The position numbers were made by a program, and so were the translations under genes. Below are positions 7,534-14,138 of a stretch of DNA of 14,138 nt, piece after piece; the first letter of the stretch is position 1; each line of letters begins with the position of its first letter. The DNA comes from Bacteroidales bacterium. GTDB lineage: Bacteria; Bacteroidota; Bacteroidia; Bacteroidales; WCHB1-69. The stretch is taken from contig JAIRTU010000030.1 of assembly GCA_031254735.1 (NCBI GenBank), positions 1 through 14,138 on the forward strand. Reading direction: 5' to 3'. The notes beneath the pieces are model-generated. The model was not told the origin of the DNA. It ran no database searches and saw nothing but the letters and a program-made list of their open reading frames with translations.

Positions 7534-8748
7534 ATGATGATACGACAGGAAGAAATAGGTTTAGTAATAGATTTGCAAAGAGATGCGTTTTTTCAACGAG
7601 ATTTTGGTTTGCTTCGCGAATCGCTTTCGGAAATTCCCGTAGCGAACACATTTGCGACTATTCTGGTTGGAATCCGTCGTTGTGGAAAAAGTACGCTGCT
7701 TTTGCAATTGCTTCGTAAAAATTATCCCGATGCTGTGTGTCTCAATTTTGACGATATTCGGCTGTCCGGTTTTGATACAGATGATTTTGTGCGGCTTCAT
7801 CGGGAAATAGAAAAAAGAGGAGTGAATATACTCTTTTTTGATGAAATACAGCTTGTCGAAAAGTGGGAAATATATGTAAATCAGCTTTTGAGCGAAGGTT
7901 ATAAAGTGTTTATAACAGGTTCTAATGCTTCTATGTTGAGTGCCGAACTTGGAACACATTTAACAGGCAGACATTTATCCATGGAATTATTTCCATTTTC
8001 TTATGCCGAATTTATACATTTCAAAAAAATGGAAAGTCAAGAAGCTGCCGTTATCGATTATCTGAAAAAAGGAGGAATGCCCGAATACGTAAAAAGCGAA
8101 ATACCGGAAATCTTAAACACACTTGTTGACGACATATTGATGCGTGATGTTGCAGTTCGTCATGCTGTTCGCAACGTGGATTCGTTGCGGCAATTGACCA
8201 CCTTTTTGATAACCAATATCGGAAATCTGATCTCTGCAAATAAATTGGCCGGCATGTTTAACATAAAATCTCCGGCGAGTTTTTTGGAATATTTTTCCTT
8301 TTTAAAAGATGCTTATTTGCTTGAATTTGTTCCGCGATTTAGTCATTCGTTAAAAATTCAGGCACGCAATCCCAAAAAAGTATATGTGATGGATATGGGG
8401 CTTTATACGGAAAATTCCGTATCGGCAAGCGATAATATGGGCAGGCGATTTGAAAATTTGGTTTTCTTGCATTTACGCAGAAAATATAAACAAATATTCT
8501 ATTACAAAGGATTGAATGAGTGCGATTTTGTTACAATGGAAAAGAATACGGTAAAAGATGCCGTACAGGTTTGTTTTTCGATAAATGACGAAAATTTCAA
8601 CAGAGAATATAAAGGTTTGGCAGAAGCCATGCAAAATCTCGGATTGAGAGAAGGAAGCATCGTAACACTCAATCAACGAGATACATTTGAAAAAGACGGA
8701 CTGAAAATAAACATGATACCGGCAAGCGATTTTTTGCTGACCGTATAA
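7534..8748 (+). CDS. AAA-family ATPase with C-terminal DUF4143 (AAA_14 / DUF4143)
   Basis: A 404-residue P-loop ATPase of a family much expanded in Bacteroidetes and without a settled function. Visible motifs: Walker A GIRRCGKST (residues 46-54), Walker B ILFFDEIQ (Asp103, Glu104), a sensor-like VFITGSNASML, then GRHLSMELFPFSYAEF. The second half has the DUF4143 signatures YLKKGGMPEYV, YFSFLKDAYLL and KVYVMDMGL. It closes with GRRFENLVFLHL, ECDFV and AVQVCF, laid out like a PD-(D/E)xK nuclease fold in which the usual ExK is QVC, so cleavage activity is doubtful. An in-frame ATG at 7453 would add 27 residues, but that start lies within the repeat array and upstream of the -7 element at 7508-7515; 7534 (or 7537) is preferred. 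The gene is more AT-rich than gcvP or kbl and is bracketed by two 23-bp arrays, suggesting an acquired module. Confidence 0.88.
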   Translation: MMIRQEEIGLVIDLQRDAFFQRDFGLLRESLSEIPVANTFATILVGIRRCGKSTLLLQLLRKNYPDAVCLNFDDIRLSGFDTDDFVRLHREIEKRGVNILFFDEIQLVEKWEIYVNQLLSEGYKVFITGSNASMLSAELGTHLTGRHLSMELFPFSYAEFIHFKKMESQEAAVIDYLKKGGMPEYVKSEIPEILNTLVDDILMRDVAVRHAVRNVDSLRQLTTFLITNIGNLISANKLAGMFNIKSPASFLEYFSFLKDAYLLEFVPRFSHSLKIQARNPKKVYVMDMGLYTENSVSASDNMGRRFENLVFLHLRRKYKQIFYYKGLNECDFVTMEKNTVKDAVQVCFSINDENFNREYKGLAEAMQNLGLREGSIVTLNQRDTFEKDGLKINMIPASDFLLTV

Positions 8749-8865
8749 CTTTGTTCGGATAATATCTTTCCGTAATTGCTTTATGGATAATCGTATTGCA
8801 AACGTCGTTTGTCTGTTTCGGCAATAATCATTTTTTTGGAAAAAGAGTGAGAAATATTTCGTTTA

Positions 8866-8880
8866 AAACCCAAAATCTCA
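8866..8880 (+). repeat. 15-bp direct repeat, right copy
   Basis: This copy is identical to positions 7390-7404. The two copies are 1476 bp apart and enclose the left array and the ATPase gene, in direct orientation. Confidence 0.85.
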
Positions 8881-8916
8881 ATGCCCAATCGCAGTACGAT
8901 TTTACATTCATGCAAT

Positions 8917-9008
8917 ATCTTTCATTACCAATAAATAATATCTTTTATTAGTAATGAATGAAATCTTTTGTTAGTAATAAATAATATCTTCTATTGGTAA
9001 TGAAAGAT
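8917..9008 (+). repeat. Right tandem array: four 23-bp repeats downstream of the ATPase gene
   Basis: ATCTTT or its variant ATCTTC recurs at 8917, 8940, 8963 and 8986, again exactly 23 bp apart, with a decayed fifth unit possible at 9009. Aligned one to one with the left array, units 1 to 4 agree at 19, 20, 18 and 16 of 23 positions. The last unit is an imperfect palindrome (ATCTT at its start, AAGAT at its end, ATT and AAT inside). The units abut with no spacers. Confidence 0.9.
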
Positions 9009-9101
9009 ATTTTTCTTTGAAAATAATGCGGAAAATACATGTTCTCAACGTGAAAAAAAGCTGCTGAAAACGGCAAAACGGACTGCTATCAAACAAGATT
9101 A

Positions 9102-9135
9102 TTTGCGTATCGTCTTTATATTAATCGTATCTTTG
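9102..9135 (+). promoter_or_regulatory. Probable promoter of the histidine kinase / response regulator operon
   Basis: TTTG (9102-9105) and a perfect -7 element TATCTTTG (9128-9135) are separated by 22 bp. AAGGA (9141-9145) and the ATG at 9155 follow, giving a very short leader. Confidence 0.72.
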
Positions 9136-9154
9136 CACGAAAGGAAAATAAATA

Positions 9155-10210
9155 ATGAATTTTTTTGAATCGTTAAAATCATCTCGAACCGTTTTGTGGT
9201 GGTCGCTTGTTTTGGGCGCCATTATTATATATCCCAATCTGGGAGATTTTTTATGGATGCTTTTGGGGCATGCTCATCGTCATGCAGAAACAATAAGTCT
9301 GCTCAATCTCATTTATTTTGCGTATCGCTATGTGTTTTTTGTGGTTCTTACCTTTCTGTTGATTGGGCTGAATGTAAAACAACCGACCAAAAAGCTGAAA
9401 GAACGGTTTTGGAAGTCGTTTCTTCTCACCTTTACGGCGTATTTGGTGTATGTGATTGTCGGAAAAAATATCGGAGCTCATATCCGGTTGGATTGTTTTA
9501 CGCAGACCGTTATTTTGCAGTTTCTGATTGCGTGGTTGATGCCGGTGCTTATCGGGCAGGTGTATTATTTGACTGTTATTCAGCAGGAAACCATAAAAGA
9601 GATGGATCGGCTGAAAACAGAAAACCTGCAAAGTCGGGTGGATGCGCTTTCAAACCAGATAAATCCGCATTTCTTTTTCAACTCGCTAAACGGATTGACG
9701 GCTTTGGTGGCAGACAACCGAACCGAAGAAACGTTGGAATTTGTCAATAAACTGTCGGGGATTTTTCGGTATATTTTGCAAAGCGAAAAAAAGGCACTTG
9801 TTGAGTTGGAAGACGAACTGAATTTTTTGAATGCGTACCGTTATCTGATAGAAGTGCGTTATGGCGGAAAGATATTTTTTGACATAAATATAGCAGAAAA
9901 CGACCTCCAAATGCAACTGCCGGTGCTTTCTCTTTTGCCTTTGGTAGAAAATGTGGTGATGCACAATATCATTGACAGCGAACATAAAATGAACGTCCGT
10001 ATCAGCGTTTCGCAAGACAAAGAATTGAAGATTACCAACGTGGTTTATCGTAAATTTCAGGCGGAAGAATCGCATGGAATCGGCTTGTCGAATCTTTCGG
10101 CAAGATATAAATTATTGATGGGATCAGATATACGGACAGAAGAAAACGAAAAATATTTTACCGTTGTTTTACCGCTGAAAAAAGCTGAAAATGAAAGTCC
10201 TGATTGTTGA
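9155..10210 (+). CDS. LytS/YehU-type sensor histidine kinase
   Basis: A 351-residue membrane kinase. The N-terminal third has about four hydrophobic segments (roughly residues 12-37, 49-72, 84-103 and 117-142) and no recognisable extracytoplasmic domain, so the signal is probably sensed in or at the membrane. A short coiled linker (KEMDRLKTENLQSRVDALS) leads to the His_kinase (PF06580) box NQINPHFFFNSLNGL, with His172 as the predicted phospho-acceptor. The ATP-binding part is the short form of this family: LLPLVENVVMH (N box) and HGIGLSNLSARYKLL (G box). The ATG at 9155 is supported by AAGGA about 10 bp upstream and by a promoter close before it. The stop codon overlaps the response regulator start by 20 bp, so the two are translationally coupled and almost certainly cognate partners. 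The stimulus is unknown. Confidence 0.93.
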   Translation: MNFFESLKSSRTVLWWSLVLGAIIIYPNLGDFLWMLLGHAHRHAETISLLNLIYFAYRYVFFVVLTFLLIGLNVKQPTKKLKERFWKSFLLTFTAYLVYVIVGKNIGAHIRLDCFTQTVILQFLIAWLMPVLIGQVYYLTVIQQETIKEMDRLKTENLQSRVDALSNQINPHFFFNSLNGLTALVADNRTEETLEFVNKLSGIFRYILQSEKKALVELEDELNFLNAYRYLIEVRYGGKIFFDINIAENDLQMQLPVLSLLPLVENVVMHNIIDSEHKMNVRISVSQDKELKITNVVYRKFQAEESHGIGLSNLSARYKLLMGSDIRTEENEKYFTVVLPLKKAENESPDC

Positions 10211-10955
10211 AGATGAAACCATTGCTTATGAATATTTGAGCAAACTTATCCGAAAAATCGATGCGGAGATCGAAATTGTTGCCGTAACGGAAAGCATATC
10301 TCAAACCGTGAAATATCTGCAATCCAATCCGTTGGTCGATTTGATATTTATGGACATTCATCTCTCGGACGGTTTGGCATTTTCTATTTTTGATATGCTC
10401 ACAATCGAAACGCCTATTATTTTCACCACTGCTTTCGACGAATATGCAATCAACGCCTTTAAAGTAAACAGTATCGATTATCTGTTGAAGCCTGTGCAGG
10501 AAGAAAATCTGCGGAAAGCCGTTGAAAAGTTTCGGAAACTTTCATCTTCGGAAACCAAGCAATATGTAATTCGGCAGTTCGAGAGCGATCTCAACGAAAA
10601 TTATCACAAAAGAATCCTTGTTTCGTACAGAGATCATCTTATTCCTGTGGCGGTGGAAGATATTGTGTTTTTTTACACTTCGGAACAGCAAACAAGCATT
10701 TATCTGATTAACGGAAAAAAATACAGCTACAACAAAACCCTCGATTCTATCATACAAAATCTTGATCCCGAATTATTTTTTCGAGCCAATAAACAGTTTG
10801 TTATCGCCATAAATCATGTAAAAAACATCACTGCATGGTTCGATCGCCGTCTTTTGATTACATTAGACATAGAAACGCCCGAAAAGATATATGTGAGCAA
10901 AAACAAAGCCGCCGAGTTTAAAGAATGTTTGACCAACGGAAGAAGAAAAAATTAA
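10191..10955 (+). CDS. LytTR-family response regulator
   Basis: The 254-residue regulator is the partner of the preceding kinase. The receiver domain covers about residues 1-120, with the acidic pocket EDE (7-9), phospho-acceptor Asp55 in IFMDIHLSDG, the TTAFDEYA switch region and the conserved LLKPV lysine. The C-terminal LytTR DNA-binding domain covers about residues 140-250 (ILVSYRDHLIPVAVEDIVFFYTSEQ at its start; FFRANKQFVIAINHVKNI in its middle). LytTR proteins bind paired short direct repeats upstream of a few target genes. No target is obvious here: the next gene, kbl, has its own housekeeping-type promoter, and I found no clear paired site upstream of it. The ATG at 10191 gives the standard MKVLIVEDE N-terminus; the 20-bp overlap with the kinase gene implies coupled translation. 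Confidence 0.94.
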   Translation: MKVLIVEDETIAYEYLSKLIRKIDAEIEIVAVTESISQTVKYLQSNPLVDLIFMDIHLSDGLAFSIFDMLTIETPIIFTTAFDEYAINAFKVNSIDYLLKPVQEENLRKAVEKFRKLSSSETKQYVIRQFESDLNENYHKRILVSYRDHLIPVAVEDIVFFYTSEQQTSIYLINGKKYSYNKTLDSIIQNLDPELFFRANKQFVIAINHVKNITAWFDRRLLITLDIETPEKIYVSKNKAAEFKECLTNGRRKN

Positions 10956-10990
10956 TACGAACAATTCATGGTTTTTTCTTACAAAAATGC

Positions 10991-10998
10991 TACCTTTG
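10991..10998 (+). promoter_or_regulatory. Bacteroidetes -7 element, probable kbl promoter
   Basis: TACCTTTG is a perfect TAnnTTTG, 40 bp before the kbl ATG. No TTG stands at the expected distance upstream, so the -33 half is weak or absent. Confidence 0.6.
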
Positions 10999-11038
10999 CA
11001 GGGTTCATTCAGTATAAATATTTTTAAAAAACAAAAAC

Positions 11039-12232
11039 ATGTACGATACATTTCAAAAACATCTTCAAAATCAAATAGAGGACATAAAAGCCTCCGGCAC
11101 GTATAAAAACGAACGCATTTTGGTTTCTTCGCAATATTCCAAAATAAAAGTAAACACAGGACAGGAAGTTTTGAATTTTTGTGCGAACAATTATTTGGGA
11201 TTAGCCAACCACAAAGAATTGGTAAATGCAGCCATCAAATGCTTGCAGGAACGTGCCTACGGTATGGCTTCGGTACGTTTTATTTGCGGTACTTCCGATT
11301 TGCACAAAGAGTTGGAAGCCAAGATTGCCCATTTTTTCGGGACGGAAGATACCATTTTGTACGCCGCCTGTTTCGACGCCAACGGAGGCGTTTTCGAGCC
11401 TCTGCTGACAGAAGAAGACGCGATTATCTCCGATGCCTTGAACCACGCTTCTATTATTGACGGTGTTCGTTTGTGCAAAGCGCAACGTTTCCGTTATGCC
11501 AATGCCGATATGGTTGATTTGGAAAAACAATTACAGGACGCACAAAAATGTCGTTTCCGTTTGATTGTTACCGATGGCGTATTTTCAATGGACGGCAATA
11601 CCGCTCCGATGACCGATATTTTGAACCTTGCCGCCAAATACAACGCTATGGTAATGGTTGACGAAAGTCATTCGGCGGGCGTAGTAGGCAAAACAGGCAG
11701 AGGAGTTACGGAGTTGCACAACTGCAAAGGCAAAGTGGAGATTATCACCGGCACGCTTGGGAAAGCTTTCGGCGGAGCAATCGGCGGTTTTACCACCGGA
11801 AAAAAAGAAATTATAGAAATGCTTCGTCAGCGTTCACGTCCGTATTTGTTTTCCAATTCTATTCCTCCCATGGTTGCGGCGGCGGGAATTAGAATGTTTG
11901 ACATGATGAACGAAACCAACGAGTTGCAAGACAAGTTGCACACAAATACCGATTATTTTATTTCCAAAATGAAAGACGCAGGTTTTGATATTAAACCCAC
12001 ACAGTCGGCAATTTGTGCGGTAATGCTCTATGATGCGGCATTAGCCGGTAAGTTTGCCGATCGATTGTTGGAAGAGGGAATTTATGTGATAGGGTTCAGC
12101 TATCCTGTTGTTCCAAAAGATCAGGCTCGTATCCGCGTTCAACTGTCTGCCGCTCACGAAAAAGATCATCTGGATAAAGCAATCGCCGCATTTGTGAAAG
12201 TGGGCAAAGAACTGCATGTTTTGAAACAGTAG
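11039..12232 (+). CDS. kbl: Glycine C-acetyltransferase (2-amino-3-ketobutyrate CoA ligase)
   Basis: PLP enzyme of the alpha-oxoamine synthase family that converts 2-amino-3-oxobutyrate plus CoA into glycine and acetyl-CoA, the second step of threonine degradation after threonine dehydrogenase (Tdh); cytoplasmic, normally a homodimer. The 397-residue length is standard. Diagnostic stretches match E. coli Kbl closely as I recall it: NFCANNYLGLANH, GMASVRFICGT, ACFDANGG, SDALNHASIIDGVRLC (His136, which stacks on PLP), TDGVFSMDG, VDESHSAG (Asp208, His211), TGTLGKAFGG (Lys242, the PLP Schiff-base lysine), RQRSRPYLFSNS and YPVVPKDQARIRVQ. These favour Kbl over the related BioF, HemA and serine palmitoyltransferase. 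No tdh gene is adjacent. In principle its glycine could feed GcvP, encoded elsewhere in this window, but the two are not co-transcribed. In the reverse direction it could make aminoketone; the physiological direction is inferred. Confidence 0.96.
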   Translation: MYDTFQKHLQNQIEDIKASGTYKNERILVSSQYSKIKVNTGQEVLNFCANNYLGLANHKELVNAAIKCLQERAYGMASVRFICGTSDLHKELEAKIAHFFGTEDTILYAACFDANGGVFEPLLTEEDAIISDALNHASIIDGVRLCKAQRFRYANADMVDLEKQLQDAQKCRFRLIVTDGVFSMDGNTAPMTDILNLAAKYNAMVMVDESHSAGVVGKTGRGVTELHNCKGKVEIITGTLGKAFGGAIGGFTTGKKEIIEMLRQRSRPYLFSNSIPPMVAAAGIRMFDMMNETNELQDKLHTNTDYFISKMKDAGFDIKPTQSAICAVMLYDAALAGKFADRLLEEGIYVIGFSYPVVPKDQARIRVQLSAAHEKDHLDKAIAAFVKVGKELHVLKQ

Positions 12233-12371
12233 AACAGCGTCTTTTCCGCTTTTTTGGATTGGCGAGGACTTGTTTTTTCCGAAGAACATTATTCAAAGAT
12301 GCGAAAAAAAATGGAAACGTTAAGCCTGAGTTGCAACATACGCTTGCGGAAAGTGGGTATATTGCACTTGG

Positions 12372-12393
12372 GCAAGACGTGATATTGTCTTGC
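12372..12393 (+). other. Inverted repeat upstream of the lipoprotein pair
   Basis: GCAAGAC (12372-12378) and GTCTTGC (12387-12393) form a perfect 7-bp stem with an 8-nt loop, 22 bp before the lipoprotein ATG. No T tract follows, so it is a poor terminator; it could be a leader hairpin or an operator. It lies in the 182-bp gap after kbl, where no perfect -7 element was found. Confidence 0.4.
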
Positions 12394-12414
12394 AAACATA
12401 CCGAAAAGAAAGTC

Positions 12415-12777
12415 ATGAAATATCGTTATGTAATAATATTTGTTTCCATACTTTTTTCCTGTTGCAGGAATGATCGGCAGAACATTACCATACAAGGAAC
12501 AGTAAATGATACCGACAATGGTGTTCCTCTTGCGGGTGTTTCTGTAACAATCATTTGTTGGAAGTATGGAAATAGTCCTGATGCAAGTTATACAGAATCG
12601 GAAACAAAAGTTACAACTACCGACGAAAACGGAAGATACCAAATGGATTTTGATAAAGGAGCTTTTGTCGAAATAGAAGTTTCCATGAACAATTATATTA
12701 ATGGAAACGAATCTATGGAAATATGCAAAAGTAAAAACACAATAAATATTTCACTGCAAAAGAAACAAACAAAATGA
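12415..12777 (+). CDS. Small lipoprotein with carboxypeptidase regulatory-like (beta-sandwich) domain
   Basis: A 120-residue predicted lipoprotein. The N-terminus is a lipoprotein signal peptide (KYR, then a hydrophobic VIIFVSILF core) ending at SCC, with Cys16 or Cys17 as the lipidated residue; the basis is sequence pattern only. The mature part is one compact domain beginning ITIQGTVND and containing VPLAGVSVTI and TTDENGRYQMDF, the pattern of CarboxypepD_reg-like/Cna-B-like sandwiches, which often serve as binding or spacer modules in Bacteroidetes envelope proteins. The start at 12415 is preferred over an in-frame upstream ATG (12259), because only 12415 places the signal peptide at the N-terminus. 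Its stop codon overlaps the ATG of the next gene (ATGA), so the two are translationally coupled and probably act together in the envelope. No specific function can be assigned. Confidence 0.78.
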   Translation: MKYRYVIIFVSILFSCCRNDRQNITIQGTVNDTDNGVPLAGVSVTIICWKYGNSPDASYTESETKVTTTDENGRYQMDFDKGAFVEIEVSMNNYINGNESMEICKSKNTINISLQKKQTK

Positions 12778-13388
12778 CGTCTTTTCTTAAAATAAAAAAT
12801 GTAATCTTATTGTTGATTCTATGCTCGTCTTGCAATATGTCCTCTGTCAAGAGCGTTGAAACAGAAAAACAAATCGTTCAAAAGAAAGATTCCTTGTTTA
12901 TAAGAATGATTTCGGTTGTTCCAAAATTGAAATTACCTTATACTCTTTCCTGTGGAATTGAAGACGGAATACTTCCGTTTCCCTATTTGCAGGTTGAAGA
13001 TTTAGGGGAATTTGCGATGGAAATATTTCCCGAAAATTCAATAATAGTCGGCAAATTGCCCGTTGATAATGATAGAATATATATTTTGTACGGATTGCCG
13101 GGAGATATTATATATCCTTATTTGAATATATACGACAAAAATGGGGTCAAAACAGACTCCTTATATCTGCATAGAAGTTATTGCACCGCTGACGATTCCG
13201 AAACGGTAACAAATGTTACGACCATTAACAAGGATTTTTCAATTACCCTGACTGACACAATAAAACACATTCATTATATTGATAATGAGATAATCACAGA
13301 TTCTGTTTTTGTAAGAAAAGATTATCTGCAATTAATGGATAACGGATTATATAAACGTCAAAAAGAGGAAGCTGTTAAAACTCGGTAA
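12774..13388 (+). CDS. Uncharacterised lipoprotein
   Basis: A 204-residue predicted lipoprotein: KIK, a hydrophobic VILLLILC stretch, then SSC with Cys20 as the likely lipidated residue. The mature protein is rich in beta-strand patterns (IIVGKLPVDNDRIYILYG, YLNIYDKNGVKTDSLYL, FSITLTDTIKHIHYI) and resembles a group of hypothetical Bacteroidetes lipoproteins with DKNG turns; I recognise no named domain and no catalytic motif. Its ATG overlaps the stop codon of the preceding lipoprotein gene by 4 bp. Two adjacent, coupled lipoproteins of unknown function could form a complex or a toxin-immunity type arrangement; there is no direct evidence for either. No clear terminator follows in the 174-bp gap before the next gene. 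Confidence 0.75.
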   Translation: MTSFLKIKNVILLLILCSSCNMSSVKSVETEKQIVQKKDSLFIRMISVVPKLKLPYTLSCGIEDGILPFPYLQVEDLGEFAMEIFPENSIIVGKLPVDNDRIYILYGLPGDIIYPYLNIYDKNGVKTDSLYLHRSYCTADDSETVTNVTTINKDFSITLTDTIKHIHYIDNEIITDSVFVRKDYLQLMDNGLYKRQKEEAVKTR

Positions 13389-13507
13389 ACAGTGGAGGTG
13401 CAAGCACAATGAAATGCCTATTTTCTCGCTTTCCGTTTTCTGCATTCCGATCAAAGTCGTTAACCGGTAATCTTTCTGTTCGTCATTTCCCGATTTTCAT
13501 TTCTTAT

Positions 13508-13542
13508 TTTGGCGGATCATTGAGATTTTTATGCTAACTTTG
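13508..13542 (+). promoter_or_regulatory. Probable promoter of the DUF3109 gene
   Basis: TTTG (13508-13511) and a perfect -7 element TAACTTTG (13535-13542) are spaced by 23 bp. The ATG at 13563 follows 20 bp later, the same short-leader layout as for the histidine kinase gene. Confidence 0.68.
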
Positions 13543-13562
13543 TTGTAAATAATTTTAGAAAT

Positions 13563-14120
13563 ATGTTGGCAGTAGATAATACGCTTATATCAGATGATAT
13601 TTTTTCGCAATATTTTTGTTGTGATCTGTCGTGTTGCAAAGGCATTTGTTGTGTGGAGGGAGATGCCGGCGCACCGCTCAATGAAGAGGAAATTGCTGTT
13701 TTGGAAGATTATACGGAGAAAATCATTCCCTACATGACCGATGAGGGAATAGCCGTGATTCGCTATATGGGAATGTTTGATTATGACGAAACAGGACATT
13801 TGGTTACGCCGCTTGTTCGCGACAGAGATTGTGCTTTTGTTTATTATGAAGACAATATTGCCAAATGTGCCATCGAAAAGGCGTATCTTAACGGAGATAT
13901 TGATTTTAAAAAACCTGTTTCTTGTCATTTGTACCCTGTCCGTATCACCGAATATGCCCATTATGATGCGTTGAATTATCATCAATGGGAGGTTTGCCAA
14001 TCTGCCCGAAAAAAAGGAAAAGAACTGCAAATAACCGTTTTTGACTTTCTGAAAGAACCTCTTTCGCGAAGATACGGAAAAGAGTGGTTACGTAAGGTTG
14101 AAAAATTACTTTCATCATAG
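13563..14120 (+). CDS. DUF3109 family cysteine-rich protein
   Basis: A 185-residue soluble protein of a family common in Bacteroidales and of unknown function. The N-terminus carries a dense cysteine cluster, CCDLSCCKGICC (Cys19, 20, 24, 25, 29 and 30), followed by VEGDAGAPL, the family hallmark. Further conserved cysteines lie in RDCAF, KCAIEKAY, SCHLYP and WEVC. The C-terminus FLKEPLSRRYGKEW is also typical, and the length fits. The cysteine pattern recalls YkgJ-type CxxxCCxxxCC proteins thought to bind zinc or an iron-sulfur cluster; metal binding is an inference. It is preceded by its own promoter and ends 18 bp before the window edge, so any operon partner downstream is out of view. Confidence 0.9.
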   Translation: MLAVDNTLISDDIFSQYFCCDLSCCKGICCVEGDAGAPLNEEEIAVLEDYTEKIIPYMTDEGIAVIRYMGMFDYDETGHLVTPLVRDRDCAFVYYEDNIAKCAIEKAYLNGDIDFKKPVSCHLYPVRITEYAHYDALNYHQWEVCQSARKKGKELQITVFDFLKEPLSRRYGKEWLRKVEKLLSS

Positions 14121-14138
14121 GCAACTTTCGCACGAATG

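Larger units (their letters stand above)
8749..9154. other. AT-rich intergenic region between the ATPase and histidine kinase genes
   Basis: No gene was found in these 406 bp. The left part holds a short dyad CAAACG-T-CGTTTG (8799-8811), followed some 20 bp later by a T run; it might be a weak terminator for the ATPase gene. A lone unit-like ATCTTTC at 8764 is out of register with the array further on. The middle holds the second 15-bp repeat (8866-8880) and the right array (8917-9008). The last ~120 bp contain only the kinase promoter. Confidence 0.6.

Noticed and set aside
8764..8786. Extra copy of the 23-bp repeat
   Set aside because: It has ATCTTTC, but the rest of the unit does not match well and its distance to the array (153 bp) is not a multiple of 23.
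12259..12414. Extended N-terminus for the first lipoprotein (ATG at 12259)
   Set aside because: The extension is not signal-like and would bury the lipoprotein signal peptide that begins at 12415.

Overview
This window looks chromosomal and comes from a Bacteroidetes bacterium, most likely of the order Bacteroidales. The evidence is a type IX secretion (type B) C-terminal sorting domain, a DUF3109 protein, lipoproteins with typical leaders, and several perfect copies of the Bacteroidetes -7 promoter element TAnnTTTG. No tRNA, rRNA, CRISPR array, transposase or integrase was seen.

Layout. Positions 1-2456 hold the 3' part of a large secreted multidomain protein; its start lies before the window. 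Then come riboflavin synthase (ribE, 2583-3194), a convergent intergenic stretch with a cluster of palindromes and a bidirectional terminator, and the single-chain glycine decarboxylase gcvP on the minus strand (3386-6214). Positions 6215-9154 form a visibly AT-rich, accessory-looking segment. It carries an AbiEi-like DUF6088 gene on the minus strand with no AbiEii partner, and divergent from it an AAA/DUF4143 ATPase gene. The ATPase gene is bracketed by two arrays of four 23-bp direct repeats each. From 9155 the window returns to ordinary genes: a LytS-type histidine kinase overlapping a LytTR response regulator, glycine C-acetyltransferase (kbl), two overlapping small lipoprotein genes, and a cysteine-rich DUF3109 protein.

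How the genes relate. GcvP and Kbl both act on glycine: Kbl releases glycine and acetyl-CoA from the threonine breakdown product 2-amino-3-oxobutyrate, and GcvP starts glycine cleavage. They lie far apart on opposite strands and are not an operon. The kinase/regulator pair is one transcription unit with no clear target beside it. The two lipoprotein genes are coupled by an ATGA overlap.

The most unusual structure is the pair of 23-bp-period arrays (7412-7503 and 8917-9008). They match unit by unit, each is preceded by the same 15-bp sequence, and their core (TATCTTTC/T in most units) is one base away from the promoter element TATCTTTG that appears to drive the ATPase gene itself. This looks like a duplicated regulatory or boundary element around a DUF4143 ATPase. 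Its function is not known to me.
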